DNA from: Mytilus galloprovincialis
Lineage: Eukaryota > Mollusca > Bivalvia > Mytilida > Mytilidae
DNA length: 64,000 nt
Direction of reading: 5' to 3'
NCBI RefSeq assembly: GCF_965363235.1
Contig: NC_134843.1
Span: 49,533,535-49,597,534 of the forward strand
The translations under genes and the position numbers were made by a program. The notes below the pieces were generated by a model, which worked only from the letters and a program-made list of their open reading frames with translations, was not told the DNA's origin and made no database searches. How positions within the stretch are numbered: position 1 is the stretch's first letter; each line of letters starts with the position of its first letter. Below are positions 19,500 through 33,270 of the stretch, piece after piece.

Positions 19500-22400
19500 A
19501 CGCCCATCCATCTTATTCCACAATCAAGTTTAAATATTTATAACTTTTCAAATGAGTGCAAAACCCAAAATCAAAATAAAACAAGGCAAACATGTTAAAG
19601 ATAGGCGAAAGGGATATTCAAACTTCCAGCTGAAGACAAATTGACAGCGTCATGGCCCAACGACGAACAATCAAAGTACAAGCATTTACAAAATAAACAA
19701 AAACAAAGCAAACACTGAACAACACGAAAAGTCATTATGCAAATGTCTATAACAGCTGGTAAGCACTGGTATCAGCACGTTGATAGTAAAGTTAAAAACC
19801 ATACGAAAGAATGACATAATGGTTGGTTGTATGTGATGTATATTTTGATAAAAAGTTATTATTTTATTTCCTACATTTTATTTTTATTTGTATAGATCAG
19901 TTGGATAGCTCTAAACCAATGAGCTGCCGTTCATCAATCATCTTCACTTATATTCACATTACTTACGCATGAAGCGGCAACTATCGTTACCTGTAAAATA
20001 ACTGGCCGACATTGCTAGTTGAATAAATATAGGTCTGAAACAATGTCTGCTAACTACTACATACAATTTTATGACCATAACGTGTTTTGTGGTTTACGCA
20101 TAATGTATTCTTCTTTTTCTTTTAACCGAACGCCTTCCTATATACTGAAACATTCATCTTCTTGATATTTGATTAGTTTATAGTATCTTGGTTGTGATGG
20201 TTTGGATGTTTCCGTAGCCTAGAAAAAAATACCAGTAAAACTCCCTTGTGTAACCAGAATTTATAACAGAATTAACATGAACACATCACGGTTGTAATGA
20301 ACTTGACATAGTATAAGCAAGTACATGTTTGTCAAAATGTTAGAATATTTTTTTGAACCCCTAAATTTCGTTTTGTTCATATATTGAATAAAGGTGTAAA
20401 CACTATATATTTTATCAACTTTGTTAACTTCAATTTCATCAATATACTCTTTCTGCTTTGTATGAGTGCATCTTTATACTCGACTCGTCTCTGTGGTAGA
20501 TGGTTTTTCTTTTTTTCATCTTTAGGATTGATTGTCTCATCACCTCAATTTTAAATTATGTGTGATGAACAGCTTTTTCGAAATCAAAGAGTTCCTTGTA
20601 GGTAAGTAGTGTCTAAACTTCAGTTGCATACTTTAACTCTTTATAAATGGAGTTGAAGAATATTTGTAATCTGATAGAAAGATGTCAAAATATACAAGCA
20701 ATCACAGGACAAAAACGGATGAGATACCAAAATGCGATCAAACACCTTTAAGTCTTAGATACAATCAAGATGACAGACATAAGTGACATCACTCCATAAC
20801 ACGTGTATAATAGATATAGGAAGGTGTGGCATGAGTGCCAATGAGACAACTAAGTCACAATTCATAAAAGTAAACCATTATAGGTCAAGTTACGGTCTTC
20901 AACACGGAGCCTAGGCTCACACCAAACAGCAAGCTATAAAAATTACTAGTTTAAAACCATTCAAACGGGAAAACTAACGGTCTTATCTATATAAAAAACG
21001 AGAAACGAGAAACACCATAAATCAACAATGTTACTAGTACCATTGATCCCAGATATATTAAGAGATGTAGTGAAGATGCTACCAAAGGTCTCCCAACAAA
21101 ATAGTTTGTAGAAAAGATAATTAAAACTACGATCATTTAACATAGCTCTTAAACAAAAAATATGTCTGTGAAAAATCTGTTTATGATAAAAAGTTTGCAT
21201 AGTGTAGGATATAAAACATGACAATAACACGCTATACATGTCATGCGTCTAAAGCGCTTTTCTGAAATTGCCTTCATAAGTAACGCTCAAAGCCGAAAAA
21301 CTGAAAGCCAAGATTGTTCAATAATCTAAACAGTTGAAGAGCTATATAACCCAAAAGGACCCCAAAAAATAGCCAAATCCATGTCGGTATCGAAGTAATG
21401 ACTACTGAGCGGATGCTACCCTCGAGGACTGATAGTCAACCATCAGAGGTATCTAATCAGAACTATACAAGATGGAAACAAAACACGTCACAACTTTCAT
21501 TAAAGGGGATCAAATTCAGTTTTTTTCGACATTCATCTATCTCCTCAGTCTAACTTCACATTTTTATTTTTGCTATACCTATCGACAACGGCAGCTCATT
21601 GGTTTAGAGCTATCCAACTGATATATAGAATTTGAATATAGATTTGTTACACGTTTCAAGAAGTTATATCATGATTTGTTTTATCTGTCGATGGATTTGT
21701 GAATTATAATCCAATACTCAATTTAGCTACTGTTTACAAAACATTCCTTTATGTTGGTGCAAAACCCATGACGTAAACAAAAGCATCATAATAATGATTG
21801 GAATTTACCAACATTAACATTTATCAATAATGATTTCTTTCATATTACTCTGTTTCTATTTTAAGCATACAAAACATCTGTGTTAAAAATCGATTTGGGT
21901 TCAATGCTAAAAGTATGCAACAAATGCAAATCAGGAGTTATTAGAACGAAATGGCGAACAAATGAATAACAAATTTTTGAACGCAATGCCATTTACAAAT
22001 GGAAATCGTTGAATTTTGAATAATATTTATAAAACAACGGTTTCCCCAAATTAGCCAAACATTAAAGGAATCACTGTGTTTCCAAATAAAGTAATAAAAT
22101 CCATCTGGGAAAATCCAAGCGATGATCAGGATTTTTGTTTTCATTTATTTCTGTTTAAAACAATTTAATTTACTTTTGATTTTACATGGATTAATTCACA
22201 ACAGATATATTAATATTTAGGGCACCATTTAATCGCCAAGATGCGAAAGAAACCATGGGAAATTCAAGTTTCATAAGACTAAGCAAAACTAACAACGCCA
22301 CGACTAAAGAAAATAATAAAAAGACAAGTCTTGAAATGAGAACATATATAGAAAACTAAGGATCGAAGAATACAAAACCATAAAATAGCGGGAATTAATT

Positions 22401-23700
22401 CAGGTAGTTCATTAGGGTCAGCATCAGTAGTGATCATAAATGAAAGAACAAAGCAATCGATAAATCTCATTGTGTAATGTCACATTCTAGGAAAAGATGA
22501 CGGGATTGGGATAACGACAATTGGAACATATCTCCCTTCTATTACCGTTACAAGAGCTATTATAATTTCACATTTCATATTACATACTATTAAGCGTATT
22601 TATCTGTGTTGTAAGTTTAAAGTAAATTTCAAAATATCAAACGTTACTCCTCCTCGGAATAATTAGTTGGAACGTAATTAATTGGAGCAAATTTTCATTT
22701 TCAATGTCACAGTAGTTACATAATGAAATTGAGTAGGTCACGCACTGATGTCAGCTATGTCATGAATTTTCATGAATAAATATATAAAAAGAAGTGCAAA
22801 ATATTTAACACTTTGTGTCAGATCATTTGTATTCAAGAAGGTTGAACTTGAAGTGGAAATATATGTTACTACTCCCTGTAAAGAAAGATTGGAAATAGAC
22901 AATCCTGAAACGTGAAAAACTACAGATAGTACTAGTAGTACCCCTCCCCCTTTTTCCGAGTTTTCTAGAAATAGCAAATATATTATTTTACTTTAAGCTA
23001 CTACTGTCCAAGATCAGTTCCTTAATTATGCTATATACGAGCTCTAAGTATAACATCGTCTTGAACTGTAACTGGTTACTGATTAAGAGGCATAATCGTA
23101 TGTTATAAATTTAAGAAACTATGAACAGTCTTGCTAAGTTAATCAGTTAATAACATTTCATTTTAGAAAATTGAAGATTCAATGAATTTCCATCTCAAAT
23201 TGTGCAAACCAAAGTACAGACACAGATATAGATAATATATAATAACCGCATGATCTGTGCATATTGTGTGCTATGAGAAAATCAATAAATCAAATTTTAT
23301 TCAAAATCAGAACAATATATTTCAAATAGAGGACGTAATTAGCTATTGATTAGATATTGTTTCTGATCAGGAGAAAAAAACGAAACAAATTCCATGAAGT
23401 CTCAGAATGAATTATGATTAAGATTATTTGAGAGAGACGATTGATTATCTAAAATATTGTCAAACCATCGAGGGTATATCACGCATGTAACATGCTTTTG
23501 AATTGCATGAATTGCAGGGCTAGACAGAGAGAACAAAATAGCCAATTATTTTGTTTTGGGATAAGGACAAGTGCAATTGAGCAAATGCTTTCCCGTGATT
23601 ATAACAACTTACAAATAAATAATTCGTTACAGTTTCTGTGCTATCAGTACAATTCCTTTCTATAGTTAGTAATAAAACCAGGTTTAATCAACCGTTTTTT
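19500..23700. other. Gene-free stretch with scattered repeat fragments
   Basis: AT-rich sequence with no open frame that I can support. 20805-21010 is a partial copy of the 'gccaatgagacaac' repeat family (with 'aaaccattataggtcaagt' and 'cgagaaacgagaaac'). 21240-21440 belongs to the 'aagcgcttttctg' family that also appears at 33585-33780 and 52095-52160. The sequence around 21590-21625 is an inverted relative of 19890-19930: both read as 'ttggatagctctaaaccaat' or its complement. Confidence 0.6.
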
Positions 23701-23704
23701 AAGA

Positions 23705-23845
23705 TAATACATGTACCAAGTCAGAAATATGACAGTTGTTATCCATTCGTTTGATATGTTTGAGCATTTGATTTTGCCATTTGATTGGGGACTTTCCGAT
23801 TAAAATTAGAGTTCAGTATTTTTGTGATTTTATTTTCAACTTAAA
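23705..23845 (-). repeat. Dispersed repeat, 'ctgacttggtacaggcat' family
   Basis: Holds 'tgtaccaagtcagaaatatg', 'ccatttgattggggacttt' and 'cagtatttttgtgatttta'. The same order appears at 25905-26060 (same strand) and in reverse at 28860-29165, 31175-31371, 32965-33270 and, more diverged, 37355-37520. I recall it as a common mussel repeat of unknown class. Confidence 0.7.
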
Positions 23846-26800
23846 ATAACAATTCAGAGTACTTAGAATATTTTTGTTTTTGTTTGTCTTTGCTCACAAT
23901 AGCTATAATCCAATACTGAAACTGAAACCAAATGCCCAAAATTCCAAATTGACCACCCTAATATAACATGTTTATCAAGTAGTACGAAGTATTCGAGACA
24001 ATTTAAAACTCGGTCAGTCGGAAATCTACTTCCTACATTAAAGTGTTTAACTGTAGTTTAATCAGATTATTAAGTTATCAAGTTTTTACAAGGGGGGTTA
24101 TGTCATTGACATACATGATAGTATATATTTTCCATTGCACACCGCTATTCAAAGAGGGGGATGTGTCGAACAGTTAACTATATTTGTAGTTGCAGTAGGT
24201 TATATTTAAAGCTAGGCTTTCTGAAATATCAAATATCACCACTTGTGATATTAACCTTAGTTTGTGGCTGTTTCTATAGGCTCTTTTGTGCGAATTTTTT
24301 AAATGTTGGAATTTCCATTTATGCATCCTATCATGTAAAAAAAAGACGCTTTGTGCACATAGAAATCGGTACAATCATATATAGTTCTTATGGAGTGTGT
24401 ATAAGGGTCTGACTTTTATTCTTTTTATGAGATTTCTACCCACAGAAACATTTACAACCATGGTATACATGGTATACATCTGTCGGCGATAACCATGTCT
24501 GCATGTGGAAAATATAAAATGACATATTGTCGGGGGGGGGGGATATTAAAGGGAGTGTTCACTGTGTCCTTGTGACAAAAACATTAAAGTAAGCACATAC
24601 CCTATTACTGCGGATAACGATACTGCAGATGCATAAGGTATCACATAAAACATCTGTTGTTTGCTATGTTTAACAACCTATGAAACCTCGTTTAATCCCC
24701 CATTTTCTACATAAGGAAATGCCCATAACGAATCAGGAGTATCAGAGTTCTTGTGAGGTTTTTAATTAGAAGCAAGGGTGAAGAACTATTTTTTTTAGTT
24801 ATCGGGAACTACAGACACAAATATGATGTAGATAAACGAAAAAAAATCGTTTTGATTTCAAGTGGGGCCACATATTTGATCGAATCTGCCATTGAAACGG
24901 ACGATTATAGGGGGTGTAGCATATGTCTGCATATATTTCTCATGCGACTTAGTTGTAATCTTGAGTTTCGTTGTTCATTTTCTGTTTTCGCAATAATGTT
25001 TATGATAAGCTTTTCAATTATGCGAAATGTTTACAATTCTATTTTAACCTATTTTCCAAGTAAAATAAGAGATTGTGTATTTTTGCAACATCGAAATCGG
25101 TCAGTCGGAAATATACTTCCTATATATTAGTACAGCAGTATTTAATTAATACCTTTGAAATTAATATAAAAGGAATGTCAAAAGCATACAAACTATTTTG
25201 TTTATTAAACCACAATACGGTTACACACGTCTGAAGTGCATAAAATAAACAAAACTTCTTTATGTTTAATTCGGATCACAAGAGAATATTAAAAAAAAAA
25301 AATAGATGAAAACGGATTGCACTGAATATATATGATATCTACAATGATAAATTATAAAACTTTGATCATTGAATTGCAAAGGTCAAAGATACCTTTTAAT
25401 CAATTAAAGTATGATTGGCGTCGTTTCCTTCTTTATCGAATCAGTGCGGTTTTCAGTTTTTCTCCGAATTATACGATCTAAATCAAATAAGTATTCTGTA
25501 TGGTCAAATTGCAGTTTCCTCAGAAAACCTAGTTTTGTAACATAACAAATTGGCCAATAGCAGCCTAACACAGTATGGCCAATTTCTTGTTGCTACCTGT
25601 CTCCATCCATTACAAACTTTAACACATATACCCCACAATCTGAAATAGTTATTTGGACGTTGCATAATAAAAGCCTGTTTTATGAAAGATTGTTTTATTT
25701 TTAATAAATGATTAAAGAAAGAGTAGTCAGAACTTGTTTACTGCATACCAGACATATTTAGGTATCGAAAGTTGCAATGTTAAATTGTAGCGAATACGAC
25801 CGACGTACACATTTCCACTCCATCTAATTTCAGTTTAGACAAGTTTAAAATTTCGTACAAAAGTATGCATTTTGCACAGGGATTTATTATTTCACAAAGA
25901 TTTTCTACATTTGAAAATGCCTGTACCAAGTCAGGAATATGACAGTTCTTGTCGATTCGTTTGTTATGTGTTTTGTCATTTGATTTTGCCATGTGATCAT
26001 GAACTTTCCGATTAAATTTTCCTCTGAGTTCAGTATTTTTGTGATTTTATTTTTGTGACAACATGGTAAAAATAAAACGAAATAGTTTAAATGAATTCTC
26101 ATTTTGGAAATTTACTTATCACTTTGAGTATTTGCCAATAAATAATCGGCATATTTTTTTAAGCATTGACAAACTGAACTATATCTTAATTTTTCATGCA
26201 ATAATAGATTTTAAATGATAGTACTTTCTAGCTAAACGTCTTTCTAAGAAACAAGTTTAAAGTTATCACACTTCAGATTTTAAAGATATCATAAATCAGT
26301 TTAAACCTTGAACGATAACAAAATACAAAGATAGTATTGTGATTCTTGTTTATGGGAAGGCTGGTCCTCTACCTTGCAATATACGGGTATTACAAGACCA
26401 AACAGATAAAGGACAGAGAACCAGGGTAGTTTATGGTATGGTCGTTCGTGTAAAGAATTAAAGTGAAACGGAAACTAAAATCTATATACAACATTTTTGA
26501 GGAATGAGCTTTCAGATACTAGTACGCGACAGTCTTGAATCTTTTGATTTCAACAAAATAAACGTATACAAATGAAACATCGATGAGACTGAAATAATTA
26601 TGGTATTGAGCGGCCAAGACTAAAAATGGGCCAGAATTAGTAGGGAAAAAACATAAAATGCAAAAGGAAACTAAAATTTATGCGACGGAGAGTACTATCC
26701 GTGAAGTTTACCATATCCCGCTACCAATACGACACTCGTTGTAGCCGGCAAAACCTGCAGTGGATAATCAGTTGGAATGCGCACCAAGCAAACAAAGTAG

Positions 26801-27090
26801 AATATTAATGTGCGTATTTGTTATGTGTTCGGGGGATGCGGAAGATAGCGAATGAATATTCAAATCTTCAGTTAAAGACAAAATGACAACGTAAAAATTA
26901 TTTAATGGCACTACATTGATAAAACCAGAAGATTCAGAATATCTGAAAATAATTCAAAAACAGCAGGGTCTTACATCCTTAATATTTACAATACAATAAG
27001 CAACCTTGATCTATATCTACTGCTCCTTGTTGACATATTTCTTGGAAGTCTCCTGAACTATATCTGTTTATCAAATGTATTTGTTTATTC
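23846..27090. other. Gene-free stretch
   Basis: AT-rich and without a supportable gene. The 125-codon frame at 24753-25130 resembles nothing I know. The phrase 'cggtcagtcggaaat' followed by 'tacttcct' occurs twice (24011 and 25097), which hints at an old local duplication. 25905-26060 is a copy of the 'ctgacttggtacaggcat' repeat, minus strand. A ten-base G run lies at about 24531-24542. Confidence 0.5.
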
Positions 27091-27570
27091 AAGGTTATTT
27101 AATGTCACAATTAAAACTGTTACGAAATACATTAAGCGTAACCTTTAATCTTAAAATTTGGAACCACAATGACTGTATTTTCGTTCTGATGTTTAAAACT
27201 CTCCTGCAGAGCATGACAATAATTAGGAATAAACCTATGCGTCAAAATCAAAATCTGTCCAAAGAATTGTTGGATTTGGTGACTGTCATTGCTCAAACTG
27301 AGATTTTACGTGTTCAAGGTTATTTTATGTCACAATTAAAACTCTTACGAAATACATTTAACTAAACCTCTAATCTTACTAATGGAATACACAATGACTG
27401 GGTTTTCTTTTTGACGTTTAAAAAATCTCCTGCAGAGAATCAAAAAAGCACATGACAAGGATTATGAATAAGCGTGCATCAAAAACAAAGAAACTTGAAT
27501 TAAACAAATTGAATGTATTTCCAAAGAATTGTTGGTTTTTGGTGATTGTCATTACTCAAACTGAAATTTT
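27088..27570 (+). repeat. Two-copy tandem duplication of about 225-255 bp
   Basis: Copy 1 (27088-27312) and copy 2 (27313-27570) share 'tgtcacaattaaaact', 'ttacgaaatacatt', 'ctcctgcagag', 'caaagaattgttgg' and 'ctcaaactga' in the same order, with indels and substitutions. Copy 2 carries about 30 extra bases. The frame 27075-27365 reads across the join and is not a gene. Confidence 0.75.
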
Positions 27571-29265
27571 ACATCTTCTTTTCATTGGCGGATATATCAG
27601 ATAGTTTAGAACGAAGTAAATTTTAAATCATATGTAACTGAGACTTTTCAAAAATATAAAACATACAAATTGTTGATATCAGTGTATCCCCAGTCCCAGT
27701 AAAAGTGGTTAAATGACCTATAATAAGATTTTGAAACCTTGACATTATGTTACCGAATCAATTTAGTTCTTGGAACCGCTCTGTCAGTTTGGCATTAACT
27801 TCATAGATTTATATAAAAATAGGTTAACAACCGCCTGATTAAATACGTATTGTCACAAGTTATAACGATATTATAATCCTACAAACGTGTTAACAACAAA
27901 TATAATATAATCGTCAAGGTTTATTAAATTTCCTATCTTTAAAGTGTGCTATCAAAGCAATACGCGTTTTAACAATAATCCCGATACTTTTTAGATTTCT
28001 TTAAGGTATGGGTATACTCATTGTTCGAGGCTTTCTGTAATTACAATAGAAATGGTAACAATTTTACTGCACCATATGCGAATTTCGACAATAGATTTCT
28101 CTTCATAAATGCTTGAGGCCAATATATTTTGAATTCATGGCTCATCAACAAAAATGAAGAGCTTATAAACAAAAGAAACAAAAAGTATATCCCAAGTCGG
28201 GCAAGGAATTGATATATGCATGAAAAGTCACTGATGTACAGCTCGATTTTTTCATCTATATATAATGAGTTAACAAATTTATGCACATAAACATAGACGA
28301 AAAATTGAAGATTTTGAGAAGCAGTTTTTCGAAATGTTATAGATCCGCAGATATAAGACGTTCCTGCTTATGTAATCCAACAACTGCGTGACAACCTTTT
28401 TCCACATTAGAATTTGATAAACACAAGGAAGCGCTGTTGTATTTTTACTAATTTTTAGAAATAAGCTTTGTCATGATTATCAGATAAAAAAAAGTGCATG
28501 TTCTAGTTTTAAAACTTTTCGGAAAACCCTTTAAATTATGTTTTGGTTTCAATTGAGTACAAAAGAAGTGTCAGCTATCGAGATCTATTCATTCAATAGT
28601 TTATGTTGAAATCGTATGATACAATATGCAGCTATTCAATTATTCAATGCTACCAGAAATAAAAAGTAAAACAAACATAACATTGACGTCATTCGGAACA
28701 ATATAATTGTGAGCCACATACAATTCACAACTTCTACTTATGGTGAATATAGTTACATTCAAACAAATGGTTTCGTTGTCATATACAGAAATAGTATAAG
28801 CAGAATTTAATGTACAGATGTCTAATCTAATAAGCAGAAATGTATGTCACTAGTTGCATTTTTGTAGCAAAAAGTAAAATCACAAAAATACTGAACTCCA
28901 AGGAAAATTCAAAACCTTATCAAATTGGCAAATTAAAACCGTAAACACAAACTAATGGATAACAACTGTTTTATCTCTAACTTGGAACAGGCATTTTCTT
29001 AAGTAGAAAATTGTGGATTGAACCAGGTTTATAGCTTACTAAACCCCTCACTTGTATGACAGTCGCATCAAATTTCATTATATTGACAACGAGTAAACAA
29101 AACAAACAGACATAATAGGTAAAATATCAAAGATAGGAGTACAGCAGTCAAAATTGTGTTATAATCATGATCACTATAAAACAAAATATGTAACAAAGAG
29201 GCACAAAGAGGCATATATCATATTTAACAACCTCATTTATTCAACAACACTAGTTCAATATGGGG
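27571..29265. other. Gene-free stretch ending in a dispersed repeat
   Basis: No supportable gene. 28860-29165 is a plus-strand copy of the 'ctgacttggtacaggcat' family, ending with 'ctcacttgtatgacagtcgc'. Confidence 0.55.
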
Positions 29266-29289
29266 TAGGCGCGCCCGCAAACATGTTTA

Positions 29290-29480
29290 ACCATGAACAT
29301 ATTTCACAGACCAGGAACTTATTTTACCAGGTGAGGAACAAATTTCACAAACCCAGAACTTATTTCACCAGGTAAGGAACAAATGTCATAAACCTGGAAC
29401 CTATTTCACAAGGTAAGGAACAAATTTCACCAACCCGGTACTTATTTCACCAGGTAAAGTGTGGAACTTATTTCATAGAG
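29290..29480 (+). repeat. Degenerate tandem repeat of about 55 bp units
   Basis: About four units of 'aacttatttcaccaggtaag' followed by 'gaacaaatttcacaaaccc', with substitutions. The edge at about 29480 runs into unrelated sequence. Confidence 0.75.
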
Positions 29481-29590
29481 ATGGAACAAATTATATTGAA
29501 ATTATCTATGAAAAAAGTTCTCCCAGAACATATTTCCTGTGATATTAGTTCTACTGGAACTTTTTTCACAGGAACAAATTTTGGCTCACA

Positions 29591-31371
29591 TTTACACGTG
29601 TCAATTGTTAAACATTTTGTCATTATTTCGGAACCTTTAATAGCTTGCCATGCAGTGAAAGTTTTGATCATTGTTGAATGCCGTAAGGGTGACATATATT
29701 TGTTGAATAGTTATCATATGTACCAGGACCTATACGGCATTTGGTCTCTAATGTCAACGTGACAATCCTATCACAACAGCTTATTTGCATACACAGAAAT
29801 TGTATTGTTGTCCTGTTTTGTCTGGAACTAAGGATTATAAATGTTTAAACAGTCTCAATATACAAATCCATGCTAGAACCAATATAACCCATTGGTTTCA
29901 CTGATTATGCTTGTTTTGGTCTAAATGTATTTTCTTATATCATTAAAAACGTTAAACTGATATAAGGGCTTATTGGTTGAAGTGAACTGTTTACTCATTA
30001 GGAATACCTCGTTTCACAAACGGTTCGCATGTTGCTTAATCTTGTGTGTCCCTTGGTGTTGGTTTGTAGCCCGGATTTGTTTTCTTTCAATCAATTTATG
30101 ACTTTAGAACACCGGTATACTACTGTTGCCTTAATTTATGTGTAGTTTTTAATTTACTGTTGTTTATCTTTTTCTCCCTTTTCCTCCTAGCTCAACCATT
30201 TAGAAATAAACGTTTGAACGCATTCTGCATATTTACAATATTTGTTTTATTTATATGAACATGATGGTCTCTATGTTTCGACTTTTTTACTTGGATATAT
30301 TTGCTCCGTAAAGGTTTCTTATTGATTATCCCTTTATTATATCATCTACATCTTCCATGGTACTAATTATATCAACCGTTCGTAGTTTGGCTTACTGAAT
30401 AAATGAAAAAAGATGAAAAGGGTTTTAAATCAAGAATATATACTGTTATTTGTGCTAATTATAGAGGACTAGATAAATGACTTACATGTTTGTATGGACG
30501 GACGGATGGACGAGAACCGTCAGTTACAATACTTTACAATACTTATAATAAACGGTTTTCTTTTTGTGGTATACAATACATATATGTGTAACCGAATTCT
30601 TGAAAAAAGATACGGATTTCAAATTTAGAAATTAGTATAGAATTACAAACTTAAGTTATGTGCATCACATATACATAATAAGAATATATAATAAACGAAT
30701 TAATATTTGTCATTAAACTCTCATCCCATTACTTTTTAAATTACAAACATGTATATTGTAAAAACAAATTTATTCTCATCCGTAACTATTTAAAGACATT
30801 TACAAAATTAAGGAGTTCATTAACTGTCCATTCCTTTAATGGAAATGACATATGATGCGGTGCATTGTGACACACACTGCATAGTACAAAATATTCTTTT
30901 GGACCAGGACGTTCTATTGCTATCAGGAAATAGTTGTATGGTTTCATTCATCTTTGATTTTTATTATTTCCCCTCTTTACTACAACTTTTCCTAAAAACG
31001 GAGCTCACATGGTTAATTACATGAAATGTCTTAACACACTCTCTTAACATGTTATCATCTTAAAATAAATGGATGAAACAAAAGGAAAAATGTGTATGCG
31101 TCCAAAAGTTAACCTCTATCAGAATTGTACACAGCCAAATATTTGAAAGTCAAGGATGTAAAAGAAAAACATATAATACCAAAAATACCAAACTCCGATG
31201 AAATTCTAAAACGAATGTCCCTCATCAAATGACAAAAGCAAAAGCTCAAACACATTTAACGAATGGATAACAGTTGTCATATTCCTGACTTGGTACAGGC
31301 ATTTTGTTATGTAGAAAATTGTTGATTTAACCTGGTTTTATAGCTAGATAAAACCTCTCACTTGTATTACA
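29591..31371 (+). repeat. 1.78-kb direct duplication, copy 1
   Basis: Starts at 'tttacacgtgtcaattg' and ends in 'cttgtattaca'. It matches 31391-33160 at an offset of 1,800 bp with only scattered substitutions and small indels (my estimate by eye is about 98% identity). Its last 200 bp are a copy of the dispersed 'ctgacttggtacaggcat' repeat. The short frames inside (29481-29762, 30839-31024) occur in both copies and look non-coding. Confidence 0.9.
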
Positions 31372-31390
31372 TTATCAATCAGGATATAAG

Positions 31391-33160
31391 TTTACACGTG
31401 TCAATTGTTAAACATTTTGTCATTATTTCGGAACCTTTAATAGCTTGCCATGCGGTGAAAGTTTTGCTCATTGTTGAATGCCGTAAGGGTGATATATATT
31501 TGTTGAATAGTTATCATAGGTACCAGGACCTATACGGCATTTGGTCTCTAATGTCAACGTGACAATCCTATCACAACAGCTTATTTGCATACACAGAAAT
31601 TGTATTGTTGTCCTGTTTTGTCTGGAACTAAGGATCATAAATGTTTAAACAGTCTCAATATACAAATCCATGCTAGAACCAATATAACCCATTGGTTTCA
31701 CTGATTATGCTTGTTTTGGTCTAAATGTATTTTCTTATATCATTAAAAACGTTAAACTGATATAAGGCTTATTGGTTGAAGTGAACTGTTTACTCATTAG
31801 GAATACCTCGTTTCACAAACGGTTCGCATGTTGCTTAATCTTGTGTGTCCCTTGGTGTTGGTTTGTAGCCCGGTTTGTTTTCTTTCAATCAATTTATGAC
31901 TTTAGAACACCGGTATATTACTGTTGCCTTAATTTATGTGTAGTTTTTAATTTACTGTTGTTTATCTTTTTCTCCCTTTTCCACCTAGCTCAACCATTTA
32001 GAAACAAACGTTTGAACGCATTCTGCATATTTACAATATTTGTTTTATTTATATGAACATGATGGTCTCGACTTTTTTTACTTGGATGTATTTGCTCCGT
32101 AAAAGTTTCTTATTGATTATCCCTTTATTATATCATCTACATCTTCCATGGTACCAATTATATCAACCGTTCGTAGTTTGGCTTACTGAATAAATGAAAA
32201 AAGATGAAAAGGGTTTTAAATCAAGAATATATACTGTTATTTGTGCTAATTATAGAGGACTAGATAAATGACTTACATGTTTGTATGGACGGGCGGATGG
32301 ACGAGAACCATCAGTTACATTACTTTACAATACTTATAATAAACGGTTTTTTTTGTGGTATACAATACATATATGTGTAACCGAATTCTTGGGAAAAAGA
32401 TACGGAATTCAAATTTAGAAATTAGTATAGAATTACAAACTTAAGTTATGTGCATCACATATACATAATAAGAATATAAAATAAACGAATTAATATTTGT
32501 CATTAAACTCTCATCCCATTACTTTTTAAATTACAAGCATGTATATTGTAAAACAAATTTATTCTCATCTGTAACTATTTAAAGACATTTACAAAATTAA
32601 GGAGTTCATTAACTGTCCATTCCTTTAATGGAAATGACATATGATGCGGTGCAGTGTGACACACACTGCATAGTACAAAATATTCTTTTGGACCAGGACG
32701 TTCTATTGCTATCAGGAAATAGTTGTATGGTTTCATTCATCTTTGATTTTTATTATTTCCCCTCTTTACTACAACTTTTCCTAAAAACGGAGCTCACATG
32801 GTTAATTACATGAAATGTCTTAACACACTCTCTTAACATGTTATCATCTTAAAATAAATGGATGAAACAAAAGGAAAAATGTGTATGCGTCCAAAAGTTA
32901 ACCTCTATCAGAATTGTACACAGCCAAATATTTGAAAGTCAAGGATGTAAAAGAAAAACATATAATACCAAAAATACCAAACTCCGATGAAATTCTAAAA
33001 CGAATGTCCCTCATCAAATGACAAAAGCAAAAGCTCAAACACATTTAACGAATGGATAACAGTTGTCATATTCCTGACTTGGTACAGGCATTTTGTTATG
33101 TAGAAAATTGTTGATTTAACCTGGTTTTATAGCTAGATAAAACCTCTCACTTGTATTACA
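31391..33160 (+). repeat. 1.78-kb direct duplication, copy 2
   Basis: The second copy follows the first after 19 bp of filler (31372-31390) that is not part of the unit. Here the terminal dispersed repeat continues beyond the duplicated part to about 33270, whereas in copy 1 it is cut at 31371. Copy 2 has a shortened 'ttttttttgtgg' tract and other small indels. Confidence 0.9.
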
Positions 33161-33270
33161 GTCGCATGAAATTATATTATAAATGACATCGATGTGTGAA
33201 CAAAACAATAGATAAAATTGACAAAAATAGGAGTATATATAGCAGTCAACATTGTGTTATAATCTTAATC

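Noticed and set aside
19232-19523. Two minus-strand frames of 91 and 94 codons
   Set aside because: Pure translations of the minisatellite in two phases.
24753-25130. 125-codon plus-strand frame
   Set aside because: No domain, AT-driven composition, and no splice or promoter context that supports it.
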